From: Hyphomicrobiales bacterium
GTDB lineage: Bacteria; Pseudomonadota; Alphaproteobacteria; Rhizobiales; Rhizobiaceae
Direction: 5' to 3'
NCBI GenBank assembly: GCA_900466945.1
Contig: UBNV01000005.1
Span: 62,001-126,000 of the forward strand
Length of the DNA: 64,000 nt
Position 1 is the stretch's first letter. The number at the start of each line of letters is the position of its first letter. The position numbers and the translations under genes were made by a program. The notes below the pieces were generated by a model. That model saw only the letters and a list, made by a program, of their open reading frames with translations, made no database searches and was not told the DNA's origin. This document shows, in pieces, positions 37,172 through 47,130 of the stretch.

Positions 37172-38359
37172 CTATGCACGGCGACGCCCCCAGGCCCGTT
37201 CGAGCAGATCGATGACTTCGCTGTTGACGAGGTCCATTGCCTCTCTTGCCCGGTCATAGGTCGCTGACGTGAACTGCGAACGCTCGACCTCATACAATGT
37301 CTGTTTGGTCAGGCCCGCATCTGAGACCGCTGTTGTCTTGACCATGTGGTTTTTCATCATCTGCTGGGCAAACATCGACTGCATGAAGCCCACCATCTGC
37401 TGCTGTGGCACATCCATGGGCTCGAACCGCGTGATCAGGTAGCGGAACCAGTCGAGGCTCACATTGACACCGGCACTTTCGACGCTTTTCAGGATGTCAC
37501 CGAGCATCAGAAGGAACTGCGACATCGACATGATGTCGAGCATCTGCGGGTGAACGGTGATCAGAACGGAAGTCGCAGCTGTCAGAGCCGTCAGTGTGAG
37601 ATAACCGAGCTGGGGAGGGCAGTCGATGACGACGACGTCATACTGGTCTTCCACCTCGGCAAGTGCGTTGCCAATGCGCGTATAGAAGAGTTTGCCCTCC
37701 ATACTGTCCTTCCGCTGCATCGCGAGCGGTGTCTCGTATTCGTACTCCTGCAGCTCGAGATTGGCGGGAACGACATGCAGGTTTGGGAAATTCGTCGGCT
37801 GGATGATCTGGGTGATCGAACGGCGGCTGTCGTCATAACGAATGGACTCGTAGAAGGACGGCTTCTCATCGAGTTCCGGCTGGATGCCATACAGCGCCGT
37901 CAGCGAGGCCTGCGGGTCGAGATCGATTGCAAGCACCCGATATCCGCTCAAGGCGAGGTATTGAGCGAGATGTGCCGAGGTCGTGGTCTTGCCGGATCCA
38001 CCCTTGAAGTTGACGACTGCGATCACCTGGAGTTTTTCACCTGCGCGCCGATGCGGGACTCGGTCGAGAAGGGCGCGCAGTTCGTCTATCTGCGCTGCCG
38101 TGTAGTATCTGCGACCTGTGGACGTCGTGTAGGGCTCGCCACCCTTGCCCTGAAGGTGGAGTTTCTTCAGATAGCTGGGCGAAACGCCGACAAACTGCGC
38201 CACTTCGGCCAATGGAAACAGGCGCAACGTCTTTTGCGCGTTCGGCGGAAACTTCTCCATGCGCAGCATGTCGAGTTTCGACGAGATCTCGCCGCCCTGC
38301 TCGAGGATGATATCGGCAAAACTCGGCACCGTATCCAGCATCGCTCGTTTCACATTCAT
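37172..38359 (-). CDS. repA: Partition ATPase RepA (ParA-like)
   Basis: A 395-residue ParA-type ATPase. An N-terminal DNA-binding part (FPLAEVAQFVGVSPSYLKKLHLQG, about 48-71) precedes the deviant Walker A KGGSGKTT (about 119-126). Later motifs are AIDLDPQASLTALYG and VVIDCPPQLGYLTLTAL. RepA drives plasmid segregation and represses the repABC operon together with RepB. The start at 38359 gives the usual family length. Upstream palindromes (38377-38415) are likely its operator. Confidence 0.95.
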   Translation of the reverse strand: MNVKRAMLDTVPSFADIILEQGGEISSKLDMLRMEKFPPNAQKTLRLFPLAEVAQFVGVSPSYLKKLHLQGKGGEPYTTSTGRRYYTAAQIDELRALLDRVPHRRAGEKLQVIAVVNFKGGSGKTTTSAHLAQYLALSGYRVLAIDLDPQASLTALYGIQPELDEKPSFYESIRYDDSRRSITQIIQPTNFPNLHVVPANLELQEYEYETPLAMQRKDSMEGKLFYTRIGNALAEVEDQYDVVVIDCPPQLGYLTLTALTAATSVLITVHPQMLDIMSMSQFLLMLGDILKSVESAGVNVSLDWFRYLITRFEPMDVPQQQMVGFMQSMFAQQMMKNHMVKTTAVSDAGLTKQTLYEVERSQFTSATYDRAREAMDLVNSEVIDLLERAWGRRRA

Positions 38360-38376
38360 TTGCCTGGAAGCCCTTT

Positions 38377-38415
38377 GTCACGATATTTTCGCGAAAACAC
38401 GGAAATTATCGTGAC
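38377..38415. promoter_or_regulatory. Nested palindromes upstream of repA (probable operator)
   Basis: GTCACGATA (38377-38385) is perfectly inverted as TATCGTGAC (38407-38415). Directly beside the left arm is a perfect 12-base palindrome TTTTCGCGAAAA (38386-38397). The block sits 18 bp upstream of the repA start, where RepA/RepB autoregulation is expected. Direct binding is not shown. Confidence 0.6.
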
Positions 38416-38559
38416 TGTTATCCGATTCCCAAGTCTTGGCAAGCAATAAGCCCCAAGCTCACGGCCAAGTCCGACGGATGTCGGCCTGCTTCGAGCCCGA
38501 AAAATTTTGAATGCGTGAGCAATTGCAGTAGGTTACGCCGTCATCGGCGCAAAAGTCCG

Positions 38560-38576
38560 CTGACAGATTTGCAACG
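38560..38576. promoter_or_regulatory. Candidate tra box 1
   Basis: CTGACAGATTTGCAACG. Its core CAGATTTG differs by one base from the CAGATCTG core of the Ti-plasmid tra box. It lies in the gap between divergent repA and traI, where TraR controls both in Ti plasmids. Confidence 0.4.
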
Positions 38577-38690
38577 GGAGCGGCGCATTCGAGGCGCCGC
38601 CATACCTTTGTTTTCCCCGTCAAAACCACGGAAAACCGATTCTTGGCGCCAAACAAGCCCGACTCACATGCTAGCGCGCGGTCATCCACC

Positions 38691-38709
38691 GCTTGACAGA
38701 TTTGTACCT
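38691..38709 (+). promoter_or_regulatory. Candidate tra box 2 before traI
   Basis: GCTTGACAGATTTGTACCT. Shares TGACAGATTTG with box 1. It ends about 54 bp before the traI start codon, suitable for TraR activation of the traI-trb operon from a position overlapping the -35 region. The TTGACA inside it may itself act as -35. Confidence 0.45.
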
Positions 38710-38763
38710 AGACCGAGGCCTGACACTCATCTCTGCTTAGACCCTCAACCGAGGGAGAGACCT

Positions 38764-39447
38764 ATGCAGCTGATTGTCGTGAACGAAACGGAAGGCACAC
38801 AACGCCGGCAGCTATTGGAGTCCATGGCTCGCCTGAGAGCCCGCGTCTTTGCCGATCGGTTGAACTGGCAGGTCGACAGCCGCGACGGGCTGGAACGTGA
38901 TTGCTTCGATGACCAGGGACCAACCTATATCGTCGGTGTCGAGGATGGTCTTGGCGTCGTTGGCAGCGTCCGGCTGTTGCCGCCGATGCGCTCCAGCATG
39001 CTGAACGAAGTCTTTCCCTGTCTTCTCGACGGTCACTCCCTGCAAATGCATGAGCGGATGATTGAAAGCTCACGGTTCTGCATCGACAACAATTTCGCAA
39101 AGCACGCGAACCCCTCGGGCGGGCAGACGACCGGTGCGGTTGCAGCCGGCAGGAGGGAGGGGCGCGTAGACACCTCCATCATTCACTCCAGAACGCGCGT
39201 GCTGCTCGCGGGCATCGTCGAATGGAGCCTCGCTTATGGATATGACGAACTGGTCACGGCGACGGACCTCAGGTTCGAACGCCTCCTGAAAATGGTGGGC
39301 TGGCCGCTGCGGCGCCTCGGCTCGCCCCAGATGATCAACGAGACGCACAGCGTTGCGGGTTCGCTGACGATCTCGGCTGACGTCTTCCAATCCTTGAAGC
39401 CCGAAGGCTATCGCTCGCTGCTCAATCAGACGGCGATGGCAGGGTGA
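38764..39447 (+). CDS. traI: Acyl-homoserine-lactone synthase TraI
   Basis: A 227-residue LuxI-type enzyme that makes the quorum signal from S-adenosylmethionine and acyl-ACP. Family residues are visible: R-x2-VFADRLNW, RDCFD, VGSVRLLPPM and ESSRFCID. The start at 38764 follows GAGGGAGAGA; an upstream open frame to 38515 is leader. It is the first gene of the trb operon, the same arrangement as in Ti plasmids, so the signal and mating-pore genes are co-induced by TraR. Confidence 0.95.
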   Translation: MQLIVVNETEGTQRRQLLESMARLRARVFADRLNWQVDSRDGLERDCFDDQGPTYIVGVEDGLGVVGSVRLLPPMRSSMLNEVFPCLLDGHSLQMHERMIESSRFCIDNNFAKHANPSGGQTTGAVAAGRREGRVDTSIIHSRTRVLLAGIVEWSLAYGYDELVTATDLRFERLLKMVGWPLRRLGSPQMINETHSVAGSLTISADVFQSLKPEGYRSLLNQTAMAG

Positions 39448-39451
39448 GACG

Positions 39452-40390
39452 ATGATCGCGACAACTGGCACCCGTGACCGGCTCATCCGCAAGCTCGAGG
39501 ACGCATTCGGCGCAGCCCTGTGCCAGGCACTCGACGATGCGGACGTCACCGAAATCATGCTGAACCCGGATGGACGGCTTTTCATCGAAAAACTGGGCAC
39601 GGGCATTGAGCCGGCCGGCACTCTCGATCCGGGACGGGCGGAAGTGCTGATCGGAGTAGTTGCCCATGCGCTCGGACAAGAGATCAACGCGAGCAAACCG
39701 ATCATATCGGGGGAAATCCCGCTTGACGGTCACCGTTTCGAGGGGCTTTTGCCACCGGCCGTCGCCGCACCCGTATTCTCGATCAGGCGCCGCGCCAAAA
39801 GTCGCATCAAGCTTGCTGACTATGTCTCGTCCGGTGTCATGACACCGCATCAGTACCAGTGCATCCATGATGCGATCAAGGATCGGCGCAATATCCTTGT
39901 CTGCGGTGGCACGGGTTCGGGCAAGACGACACTTGCCAATGCGCTCATGGGGGAGATCCACCGCCAGTTTCCGCGCGATCGCATCCTTCTGATCGAAGAC
40001 ACGATCGAGATCCAGTGCGCCGCTGAAAATGCCGTCATGCTGAGAAGCAGCGACGACGTCCCCATCGACCGGCTTTTGAAAAGCACGCTCAGACTGCGCC
40101 CCGACCGCATCATGGTCGGCGAGGTGCGGGACGGGGCAGCACTCACCCTTCTGAAAGCCTGGAATACCGGTCATCCAGGCGGGTTCACGACACTCCATGC
40201 CAATGATGCGCGTGCAGCTCTCACCCGGCTTGAACAGCTGGTGTCCGAGGTCAGCCAGACCTCCATGAGCCACGTAATTGCCGATGCGGTCGATCTTGTC
40301 GTGTCGATCAGGCGCACCGATAGCGGGCGCCGGGTCGAAGAGGTGCTTTGCGTCGAAGGCTTCGACCAGGGTCGATACGAGCTCACCTGA
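39452..40390 (+). CDS. trbB: Conjugation ATPase TrbB (VirB11-like)
   Basis: A 312-residue hexameric secretion ATPase of the mating-pair formation system. It shows Walker [10 protein letters not shown] (152-160), the Asp box [10 protein letters not shown] (about 179) and the Walker B/His box region [15 protein letters not shown] through [10 protein letters not shown]. It powers pilus assembly at the inner membrane. It begins 4 bases after the traI stop. Length and motifs are complete. Confidence 0.95.
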   Translation: MIATTGTRDRLIRKLEDAFGAALCQALDDADVTEIMLNPDGRLFIEKLGTGIEPAGTLDPGRAEVLIGVVAHALGQEINASKPIISGEIPLDGHRFEGLLPPAVAAPVFSIRRRAKSRIKLADYVSSGVMTPHQYQCIHDAIKDRRNILVCGGTGSGKTTLANALMGEIHRQFPRDRILLIEDTIEIQCAAENAVMLRSSDDVPIDRLLKSTLRLRPDRIMVGEVRDGAALTLLKAWNTGHPGGFTTLHANDARAALTRLEQLVSEVSQTSMSHVIADAVDLVVSIRRTDSGRRVEEVLCVEGFDQGRYELT

Positions 40391-40407
40391 AAAGAAAGGG
40401 ACAGATT

Positions 40408-40842
40408 ATGAGAATGCCCGCAGATATCTACCGAACGTTCGTTATCCTTCTGATCGCGACCAGAACAAGCCCGGCGATTGCAGGTTCTGGCGGCGGACTG
40501 CCCTGGGAAGCTCCCCTCGAGCAGATCCAGCAATCCATTACCGGACCGGTTGCCGGCTTCATTGCACTGGCAGCCGTCGCCGTTGCGGGTGGCATGCTGA
40601 TCTTCGGCGGAGAGCTGAACGATTTCGCCCGCCGGCTCATGTATGTCGTGCTGGTCGCCGGCATTCTGCTCGGCGCCAGCCAGATCGTCTCGCTGTTTGG
40701 AGCAACAGGCGCAACGATCTCGGCTCGTGCGCCGAAGCCAGTGGATGCGGACAGTGGCAAGCCCCGTGACATCGGTGCTGAACGGACCGGGACTGCTCAC
40801 GCCAATTCGATCACCACCTCCCCTGATGGCAGGAGGCTCTGA
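40408..40842 (+). CDS. trbC: Conjugal pilin-like TrbC
   Basis: A 144-residue protein with a signal sequence ending near AIAGSGG and two hydrophobic helices ([19 protein letters not shown] and a second near [15 protein letters not shown]). These are the TrbC/VirB2 pilin layout. It should form the conjugative pilus after processing. The ATG at 40408 follows GAAAGGGA. Its stop overlaps the trbD start. Confidence 0.9.
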   Translation: MRMPADIYRTFVILLIATRTSPAIAGSGGGLPWEAPLEQIQQSITGPVAGFIALAAVAVAGGMLIFGGELNDFARRLMYVVLVAGILLGASQIVSLFGATGATISARAPKPVDADSGKPRDIGAERTGTAHANSITTSPDGRRL

Positions 40843-41141
40843 TGAGCGAAGCCGACAGCGCGCTTGAGGTTCACCCTATTCACCGGGCCCTGTCACGGCC
40901 TAATCTAGTCTTCGGTGCAGACCGGGAGCTCGTTCTGCTGACGGGACTGATCTGCGCCATTCTCATCTTCGTGGTGATCACGCCCTATGCGGCCGTGCTC
41001 GGCATCATGTCGTGGACCGTGATCGTAGCTGCCCTTCGCCGAATGGCGAAATCGGATCCCATGATGCGCAGGGTCTGTCTGCGGCACATCCGCTACCGAC
41101 CCGTCTATCGGGCGACGTCAACACCCTTTGTCGGACGCTAA
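40842..41141 (+). CDS. trbD: Conjugal transfer protein TrbD (VirB3-like)
   Basis: A 99-residue inner-membrane protein. It has the family opening PIHRALSRPNLVFGADRELV and one long hydrophobic segment (about 30-60). It works with TrbE in pilus assembly. Its start overlaps the trbC stop by one base. Confidence 0.92.
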   Translation: MSEADSALEVHPIHRALSRPNLVFGADRELVLLTGLICAILIFVVITPYAAVLGIMSWTVIVAALRRMAKSDPMMRRVCLRHIRYRPVYRATSTPFVGR

Positions 41142-41153
41142 AGGAGGCCTCGC

Positions 41154-43622
41154 ATGGTTGCCCTTTCTGCCTTTCGCCATACCGGTCCGTCCTTCGCAGA
41201 CCTTATGCCCTATGCTGCCATGGTCGATGATGGGATGCTGCTTTTGAAGGACGGCAGCCTTCTGGCCGGCTGGTTTTTCGCGGGCCCCGACACGGAAAGC
41301 TCGACCAATCTTGAGCGAAATAGAATATCACGTGAAATCAATTTCATAATATCACGTTTGGGGTCAGGCTGGATGCTCCAGGTGGAAAGTCTGCGGCTTG
41401 CAAGCGCCTCTTATCCGGAGCCTGAGCACTCGCATTTTCCTGATCCCGTATCCCTTGCGATCGACCGTGAACGGCGCGATCACTTCGAGCAACAGCGCAG
41501 CCATTTCATCACGAAGCATGCGCTGATCCTCACCTACAGGCCTTCAAGCCTCGTGAATGAAGGACTTTCAGCCTATCTTTATTCGGGCGAGGGGGCTCGT
41601 CAGCAGACCGCCGCCGACAAGGCCTTGCGTGGCTTTTCGGATGCCATACGGGAGATCGAGCAGTATCTCGCCGGAACTCTCGTGATCGAGAGAATGGGAG
41701 CACACAGCGTCGACGATGTCTCCAGCCTGCGCCCGGCACGTTTCGACAGCCTTTTACAATTCATCCGTTTTTGCATCAGCGGCCAGAACCTGCCGGTCAG
41801 ACTTCCGGATGTCGGCATGTATCTCGACTGCCTGGTCACCGCCCAGATGGAACACGGGCTCACCCCCAGGATCGATGATCGTCACGTCGCAATCGTCGCC
41901 ATTGACGGATTTCCGGCCCAAAGCTGGCCCGGGATCCTCAATGCGCTCGACCAGATGCCGCTTTCCTACCGCTGGTCTTCCCGTTTCATCTTTCTCGATG
42001 CGCAGGATGCGAGAGCGCGGCTGGAGAAAACGCGGCGGCGATGGCAGCAGAAGGTCAGGCCCTTTCTGGACCAGCTTTTCCAGACGAAAGGCCGCTCGAT
42101 CGACCAGGACGCCGCCTCGATGGTGCTCGAGACGGAGAGCGCGATCGCCGAGGCCAATTCCGGTCTGGTTGCCTTTGGCTATTACACACCCGTCATCGTG
42201 CTCTTCGACGAGGACCCGGCGCTTCTGGTCGAGAACGCCGAATTTGTCCGGCGTGTCATCCAGGCGGAAGGGTTCGGTGCCCGGATCGAGACACTCAATG
42301 CCACCGACGCCTATCTCGGCAGTCTTCCGGGCAACTGGTACTGCAATGTCCGCGATCCCCTGATCAGCACGCTGAGCCTTTCCGACCTCGTGCCGTTGAA
42401 CTCGGTCTGGTCGGGCGACAGCACGGCGCCGTGCCCTTTTTATCCGCCAGATGCGCCTTCCCTGATGCAGGTGGCTTCGGGCTCGACGCCGTTCAACTTC
42501 AACCTCCATGTCGACGATGTCGGTCACACCCTGATCTTCGGCCCGACGGGGTCGGGGAAATCGACGCTGCTTGCGCTCATTGCCGCACAATTCAGGCGCT
42601 ACCGCGACGCCCAGGTGTTTGCCTTCGACAAGGGGATGTCGCTTCTGCCGCTGACACTTGCGGTCGGCGGCGTGCATTACCGGATCGGTAGTCATGAGGA
42701 AGAGTCAGGGCAGCGGGAAGGGGAGGGGAGGCTTGCCTTCTGCCCGCTTGCCGACCTGAGGACCGATGCCGACCGCGCATGGGCTTCAGAATTCATCGAA
42801 ATGCTGATTGCGCTCCAGGGCGTGGAGGTGGGGCCCGAGCACCGCAATGCGATCGCCCGTCAGATCGCACTCATGGCCTCCTCTCCCGGCCGCTCGCTTT
42901 CGGACTTCGTGAGCGGAGTCCAATTGCGCGACATCAAGGATGGTCTGAAGCATTACACCATCGAGGGGCCCATGGGGCATCTGATGGATGCGGAAGCCGA
43001 TACCCTTCACCTGCAGCCCTTCCAATGCATGGAAGTGGAGGAACTGATGAACATGGGTGAGCGCAACCTCGTGCCCGTTCTCAGTTATCTCTTTCGCCGC
43101 ATTGAAAAGCGCCTCACCGGTGCGCCAAGCCTCATCATCCTCGACGAGGCCTGGTTGATGCTTGCGCATCCGGTTTTTCGCGAAAAAATCCGCGAATGGC
43201 TGAAGGTGCTGAGAAAAGCCAATTGCGCTGTGGTGCTGGCGACCCAGTCGATTTCGGACGCAGAGCGGTCCGGGATCATCGACGTGCTTTGCGAAAGCTG
43301 CCCGACGAAGATCTGCCTCGCCAATCCGGCGGCCCAGACGCCCGGTATGCGCGCCTTCTATGAACGGCTCGGCTTCAATGAACGACAGATCGAGATCGTC
43401 GCGCATGCCCGACCCAAGCGCGACTATTACTGTGTGTCCCCCCAGGGACGTCGTCTCTTCGAGATGTCGCTCGGGGGCCTCACACTCGCCTTTTCCGGCG
43501 TCTCGGACCGCAAGCAGATCGCAAAAATCCAGGAACTCTATGAGGCCTTTGGCAGTGAATGGCCACGCCACTGGCTGATGCTGAAAGGACAGGACGATGC
43601 GCTATCATATTTCGACGCCTGA
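41154..43622 (+). CDS. trbE: Conjugation ATPase TrbE (VirB4-like)
   Basis: An 822-residue VirB4-type ATPase, full length. Walker A FGPTGSGKST is at about 463, Walker B SLIILDEAWLM at about 657-667, and VLATQSISDAE lies downstream. It energises substrate transfer and pilus formation at the inner membrane. A strong AAAGGAGG precedes the ATG. A local AT-rich stretch (41320-41360) contains two AATATCACGT copies inside the coding frame, unlike the surrounding GC-rich sequence. It overlaps trbJ by 26 bases. Confidence 0.95.
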   Translation: MVALSAFRHTGPSFADLMPYAAMVDDGMLLLKDGSLLAGWFFAGPDTESSTNLERNRISREINFIISRLGSGWMLQVESLRLASASYPEPEHSHFPDPVSLAIDRERRDHFEQQRSHFITKHALILTYRPSSLVNEGLSAYLYSGEGARQQTAADKALRGFSDAIREIEQYLAGTLVIERMGAHSVDDVSSLRPARFDSLLQFIRFCISGQNLPVRLPDVGMYLDCLVTAQMEHGLTPRIDDRHVAIVAIDGFPAQSWPGILNALDQMPLSYRWSSRFIFLDAQDARARLEKTRRRWQQKVRPFLDQLFQTKGRSIDQDAASMVLETESAIAEANSGLVAFGYYTPVIVLFDEDPALLVENAEFVRRVIQAEGFGARIETLNATDAYLGSLPGNWYCNVRDPLISTLSLSDLVPLNSVWSGDSTAPCPFYPPDAPSLMQVASGSTPFNFNLHVDDVGHTLIFGPTGSGKSTLLALIAAQFRRYRDAQVFAFDKGMSLLPLTLAVGGVHYRIGSHEEESGQREGEGRLAFCPLADLRTDADRAWASEFIEMLIALQGVEVGPEHRNAIARQIALMASSPGRSLSDFVSGVQLRDIKDGLKHYTIEGPMGHLMDAEADTLHLQPFQCMEVEELMNMGERNLVPVLSYLFRRIEKRLTGAPSLIILDEAWLMLAHPVFREKIREWLKVLRKANCAVVLATQSISDAERSGIIDVLCESCPTKICLANPAAQTPGMRAFYERLGFNERQIEIVAHARPKRDYYCVSPQGRRLFEMSLGGLTLAFSGVSDRKQIAKIQELYEAFGSEWPRHWLMLKGQDDALSYFDA

Positions 43623-44412
43623 GCTTGCCCGCCCACGATACCCGCTGGCCTTCGTCTGCTGGGGCCTGGTCGCATCGATCGTCCCTCCAGCCTTTGGCGG
43701 GTCGGTCACGGGTGCTGCGACCGAATGGACGCAACTTGCCAATAATGCCGAACTTGTCGCCATCCTCGAGAGCTCCGGCATTCAGGTCGACAATCAACTC
43801 ACCCAGATTGGACAGCTTGCTCAACAGATCCAGAACCAGCTGGAGATGTACCGCACCATGCTGCAAAACACGGCAGCCTTGCCTGCCCATGTCTGGGGCG
43901 AGATCGAGGCTGAACTAGAACGACTGAGGGACATCACCGCGCAAGGGGAGGGCATCGCCTTTACCATGGGCAATGCCGACGCGCTTCTGGCGCAACGTTT
44001 CCCCGACTATGCGAAGCTCAGAGAAGACCTTCCGGGAGGCGAGGATTTTGCGACCACCTATGAGACTTGGTCGAGAACCAATCGCGAGACGATCGGGGCG
44101 TCGCTGAGGGTCGCCGGCCTGACGGCTGAACAATTCGAAGGCGAGGAGGCAACGACCAGATCGCTGAAGCGTCTTTCGGAAACGGCAGACGGGCAGATGA
44201 AGGCGATTCAGGTCGGGCATGACATTGCCGTCGAGCAGGTGGCCCAGTTGCAGAAACTGCGCGCGCTCTTCTCCCAGCAGATGACGATGTCGGCAACCTG
44301 GCTGCAATCGGAACAAAGTCTTCGCGATCTGGCTCAGGCCCGCCGGGAGCGGTTTTTCGGGGCAACGGTCCGCGAGATCCCGCCCGGCCAGAAGATGGAG
44401 CCACGCTGGTGA
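43597..44412 (+). CDS. trbJ: Conjugal transfer protein TrbJ (VirB5-like)
   Basis: A 271-residue periplasmic/pilus-tip protein. An N-terminal hydrophobic signal (about 15-35) is followed by long helices (QIGQLAQQIQNQLEMYRTML). In RP4-type systems TrbJ is needed for pilus production and entry exclusion acts with TrbK. The start follows AAGGACAGG and lies inside the end of trbE. It is followed directly by trbL with no room for trbK. Confidence 0.9.
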   Translation: MRYHISTPELARPRYPLAFVCWGLVASIVPPAFGGSVTGAATEWTQLANNAELVAILESSGIQVDNQLTQIGQLAQQIQNQLEMYRTMLQNTAALPAHVWGEIEAELERLRDITAQGEGIAFTMGNADALLAQRFPDYAKLREDLPGGEDFATTYETWSRTNRETIGASLRVAGLTAEQFEGEEATTRSLKRLSETADGQMKAIQVGHDIAVEQVAQLQKLRALFSQQMTMSATWLQSEQSLRDLAQARRERFFGATVREIPPGQKMEPRW

Positions 44413-45607
44413 GCGGCGGATCGAAGACAGACATGCACGCCGTCCGGACCAACGGGTTCCGGCTTGTCCTTGCCTGCATCGCAGCCATGATCATCTCGAG
44501 TTGCAGCGATGCGGCATGGGCACAGCAGGGCGAGGTCCTGACTGAGCTTGAGAACCAGGTGATGGTCGCAACGCGCGACTGGCAGGATACGGTCATGGAG
44601 GCCGCCCGTTCACTTTTCTGGATCCTTGCTTCGATCGAGATCGGGCTTGCCGCTATAGGGCTCGCATTGGCTGCGGCATCGCTGGACAGCTGGTTTGCCG
44701 AGCTTGTCCGTCGCATCCTCTTCATTGGCTTCTTTGCCTTTGTTCTCGACCAGGGCCCGGCCTTTGCACAGGCTGTCGTCGACAGCCTCTTTGCGATCGG
44801 AGCGGGTCAGGGATCGGCGTCCCCGGCCGAGGTTTTCGATGCCGGCATCAGGGTCGCTTCGGCCTTGTCAGAGCATGCAAGCTTCGGGGTTTTCGAAGAC
44901 AATGCGCTGGCGATTGCCTCGGTCATTGCGATGGGCGTCGTCGTCATCTGCTTTTCGCTGGTTGCCGCAATCTTCGTAGCGGTCATGGTGGAGATGTATG
45001 TCGGACTTCTCGCCGGCATGATCATGCTCGGTCTTGGCGGCTCCTCCTTCACCAAGGATTTTCGGTCCGCTACCTGATCTATTCCTTTTCCGTCGGCATG
45101 AAGCTGATGGCGCTGGTGATGATTGCCAGGATCGGCTCGGAGGTCCTGCTTGGACTGGCATCTGCCCCTGTCAGTGAAAGTGACCCACTGGTTTCCACCC
45201 TCTCGATTGCCGGCATCTCGGTCGTCGTCTTCATTGTCTCACTCTACGTGCCGAGCATTGTCCAAGGGGTCGTCCAGGGCGTTTCGGTCACCCAGGGTGG
45301 CGAAGCGATCCGGCATGGCATGCAGGCAACCAGCATGGCAGCGGGCGGCGCCTTTCTGGCGGCGGCAGGCGCACAACGGGGGGCAAGCGCTGCAACGTCG
45401 GCCAGAGCCGGCGGCGCTTCGCTTGTCCGTGCCGCCATGGCGGGGCTGTCTGCGGGTGCCGGCCAGACGGCCCGGGCGCTGGGTTCGGCTGCCCGCGACA
45501 AACTGATCGCAGCACCAGGCGCCAGTCATGCCTCACTGCTCGGTCTTGCAAACGAAAAGCTTCGCTCAGGGCCCTCGCAGACAAGAGGCAAGGAGACTTC
45601 ATCATGA
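44409..45607 (+). pseudogene. trbL: trbL with a one-base frameshift
   Basis: TrbL (VirB6-like) is a polytopic membrane channel protein. The first frame (44409 to stop 45077) covers the signal peptide and several membrane helices up to GLGGSSFTKDF. The next frame continues with RYLIYSFSVGMKLMALVMIARIGS to the stop at 45607. Comparing with the expected KDFAVRYLIY suggests loss of one G near 45061 (TTTCGGTCCGC instead of TTTGCGGTCCGC). If real, the conjugation channel would be broken; a sequencing error is equally possible. The gene starts with GTG overlapping trbJ and ends overlapping trbF. Confidence 0.85.
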
Positions 45608-46269
45608 CCGAACGGAAACGCCATGCGGACAACCCCTATCTTGCCGGTCGTATGGAATGGAACGAACGCTATGGCGGCTTCGTGCGCGAAGCCAGGGCCT
45701 GGCGAATGGTGGCGGTCCTGAGCCTTGCTCTTGCGACGATCGGCTTTGGCTACGCTCTCTTCCTCAGCCAGCAGAGCCGCATCATTCCCTATATCGTCGA
45801 GGTCGACCGGCTGGGCAGCCCGGTTGCGGTCGGCGTGCCCGAACAGATCGAATACGCCGACCAGCGTGTGGTCCGTGCGACCCTCGCCAATTTCGTGGCG
45901 AGCTTTCGATCGGTCACGCCCGATGCGGTCGTGCAGAAGCGATACATCGACCGCACCTATGCGCTTTTGAGAGCCTCGGATCCGTCGACCGAGAAGATCA
46001 ACGGATGGTTTCGTGCCAATTCCCCGTTCGAGGCCGCCAAGCGACTGACGGTCGCCGTCGAGGTATCCAACATCGTGTCGCTCTCCGAGCGCACCTGGCA
46101 GATCGACTGGACCGAATTCGAAAGGGATCGCCGGGGCCGGGAAACGGGCACTCGCAGATTTCGCGGCATTGCGACGGTGACGCTTACGGAACCGCAGGAT
46201 GAAGCCGTGATCAGGCTGAACCCGATCGGCCTTTATGTGCGTGACTTCGACTGGACAGCGCAGCTTTGA
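45604..46269 (+). CDS. trbF: Conjugal transfer protein TrbF (VirB8-like)
   Basis: A 221-residue bitopic inner-membrane protein. A short cytoplasmic start ([24 protein letters not shown]) is followed by one membrane helix (about 40-60) and a periplasmic domain ending in [11 protein letters not shown]. VirB8-type proteins nucleate the secretion core. AAGGAGA precedes the ATG, which overlaps the trbL stop. Confidence 0.95.
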   Translation: MTERKRHADNPYLAGRMEWNERYGGFVREARAWRMVAVLSLALATIGFGYALFLSQQSRIIPYIVEVDRLGSPVAVGVPEQIEYADQRVVRATLANFVASFRSVTPDAVVQKRYIDRTYALLRASDPSTEKINGWFRANSPFEAAKRLTVAVEVSNIVSLSERTWQIDWTEFERDRRGRETGTRRFRGIATVTLTEPQDEAVIRLNPIGLYVRDFDWTAQL

Positions 46270-46304
46270 CCCGGATGACCCCAAGCAGCAGACGGAGAGC
46301 AATC

Positions 46305-47129
46305 ATGAACTACGGGATGAGACAGGATCCGACCGGCCTTTTCCTCGCCATGCTCATCTTGGCGATGGGAAGTTCGAGAGACGGGCATGGCCAGCAGATG
46401 ACGCCTGATGAAATGAAGGCGACGCATCAGTCGAGCGAGTGGCAGAAGGGCAGCGGGATCGTCACCCGCGGGGCAGAGGGCAAGGTCGTCTTCCTCTATG
46501 GTCAGGGTCAGCCCTCGATCATCTGTGCTCCCTTGCAGGTCTGCGACATCGAACTGGAAGCCCAGGAAAGTATCAAGGATGTGCTTCTGGGCGACAGCGT
46601 CCGCTGGAGCGTGGAGGCTGCAAGCTCGGGGGAGGGGAGGGGCGAGACGATCCATCTGATCGTCAGGCCAACAGAGCCTGGGCTCCATACCTCGATGATC
46701 GTCACCACATCGAAACGGACTTATCATATCCGGCTTCGATCGCATGAAAGCCGATACATGGCACGTGTCGGCTTCTCCTATCCCAATCCGCTATCCGCCG
46801 ATCTGGCGACGGTCAATGCCAGGCTTCAGGACGGCAGCGGCCAACCCTCTGCCTCCCGTCTTGATTTCACCTACCGGATCACCGGATCAGCGAGATGGCG
46901 TCCCAAACGGGTCTATTCCGATGGCCAGAAAACCTACATCCAGTTTCCCTCCGCAGTGTCGGGCCAGGAAATGCCGGTTCTCTTCCTCCTCTCAGAGGGA
47001 CAGAGGCAACTCGTCAATTACCGGGTCAACAAGGACATGATGATCATCGACCATCATGTCGAGCGCGCCGTCCTCATCTCCGGCGTTGGCCGGCGGCAGC
47101 AAAAGATCACCATCAAAAGAGGCGGATGA
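46305..47129 (+). CDS. trbG: Conjugal transfer protein TrbG (VirB9-like)
   Basis: A 274-residue periplasmic/outer-membrane-complex protein. An N-terminal signal peptide (about 8-30) is followed by a VirB9 N-domain (VVFLYGQGQPSIICAPLQVCDI) and a C-domain that ends VNKDMMIIDHHVERAVLISG. It forms the outer ring of the core complex with TrbH and TrbI. I start at the ATG at 46305, after GGAGAG; an earlier in-frame start has no site. Confidence 0.92.
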   Translation: MNYGMRQDPTGLFLAMLILAMGSSRDGHGQQMTPDEMKATHQSSEWQKGSGIVTRGAEGKVVFLYGQGQPSIICAPLQVCDIELEAQESIKDVLLGDSVRWSVEAASSGEGRGETIHLIVRPTEPGLHTSMIVTTSKRTYHIRLRSHESRYMARVGFSYPNPLSADLATVNARLQDGSGQPSASRLDFTYRITGSARWRPKRVYSDGQKTYIQFPSAVSGQEMPVLFLLSEGQRQLVNYRVNKDMMIIDHHVERAVLISGVGRRQQKITIKRGG

Positions 47130-47130
47130 C

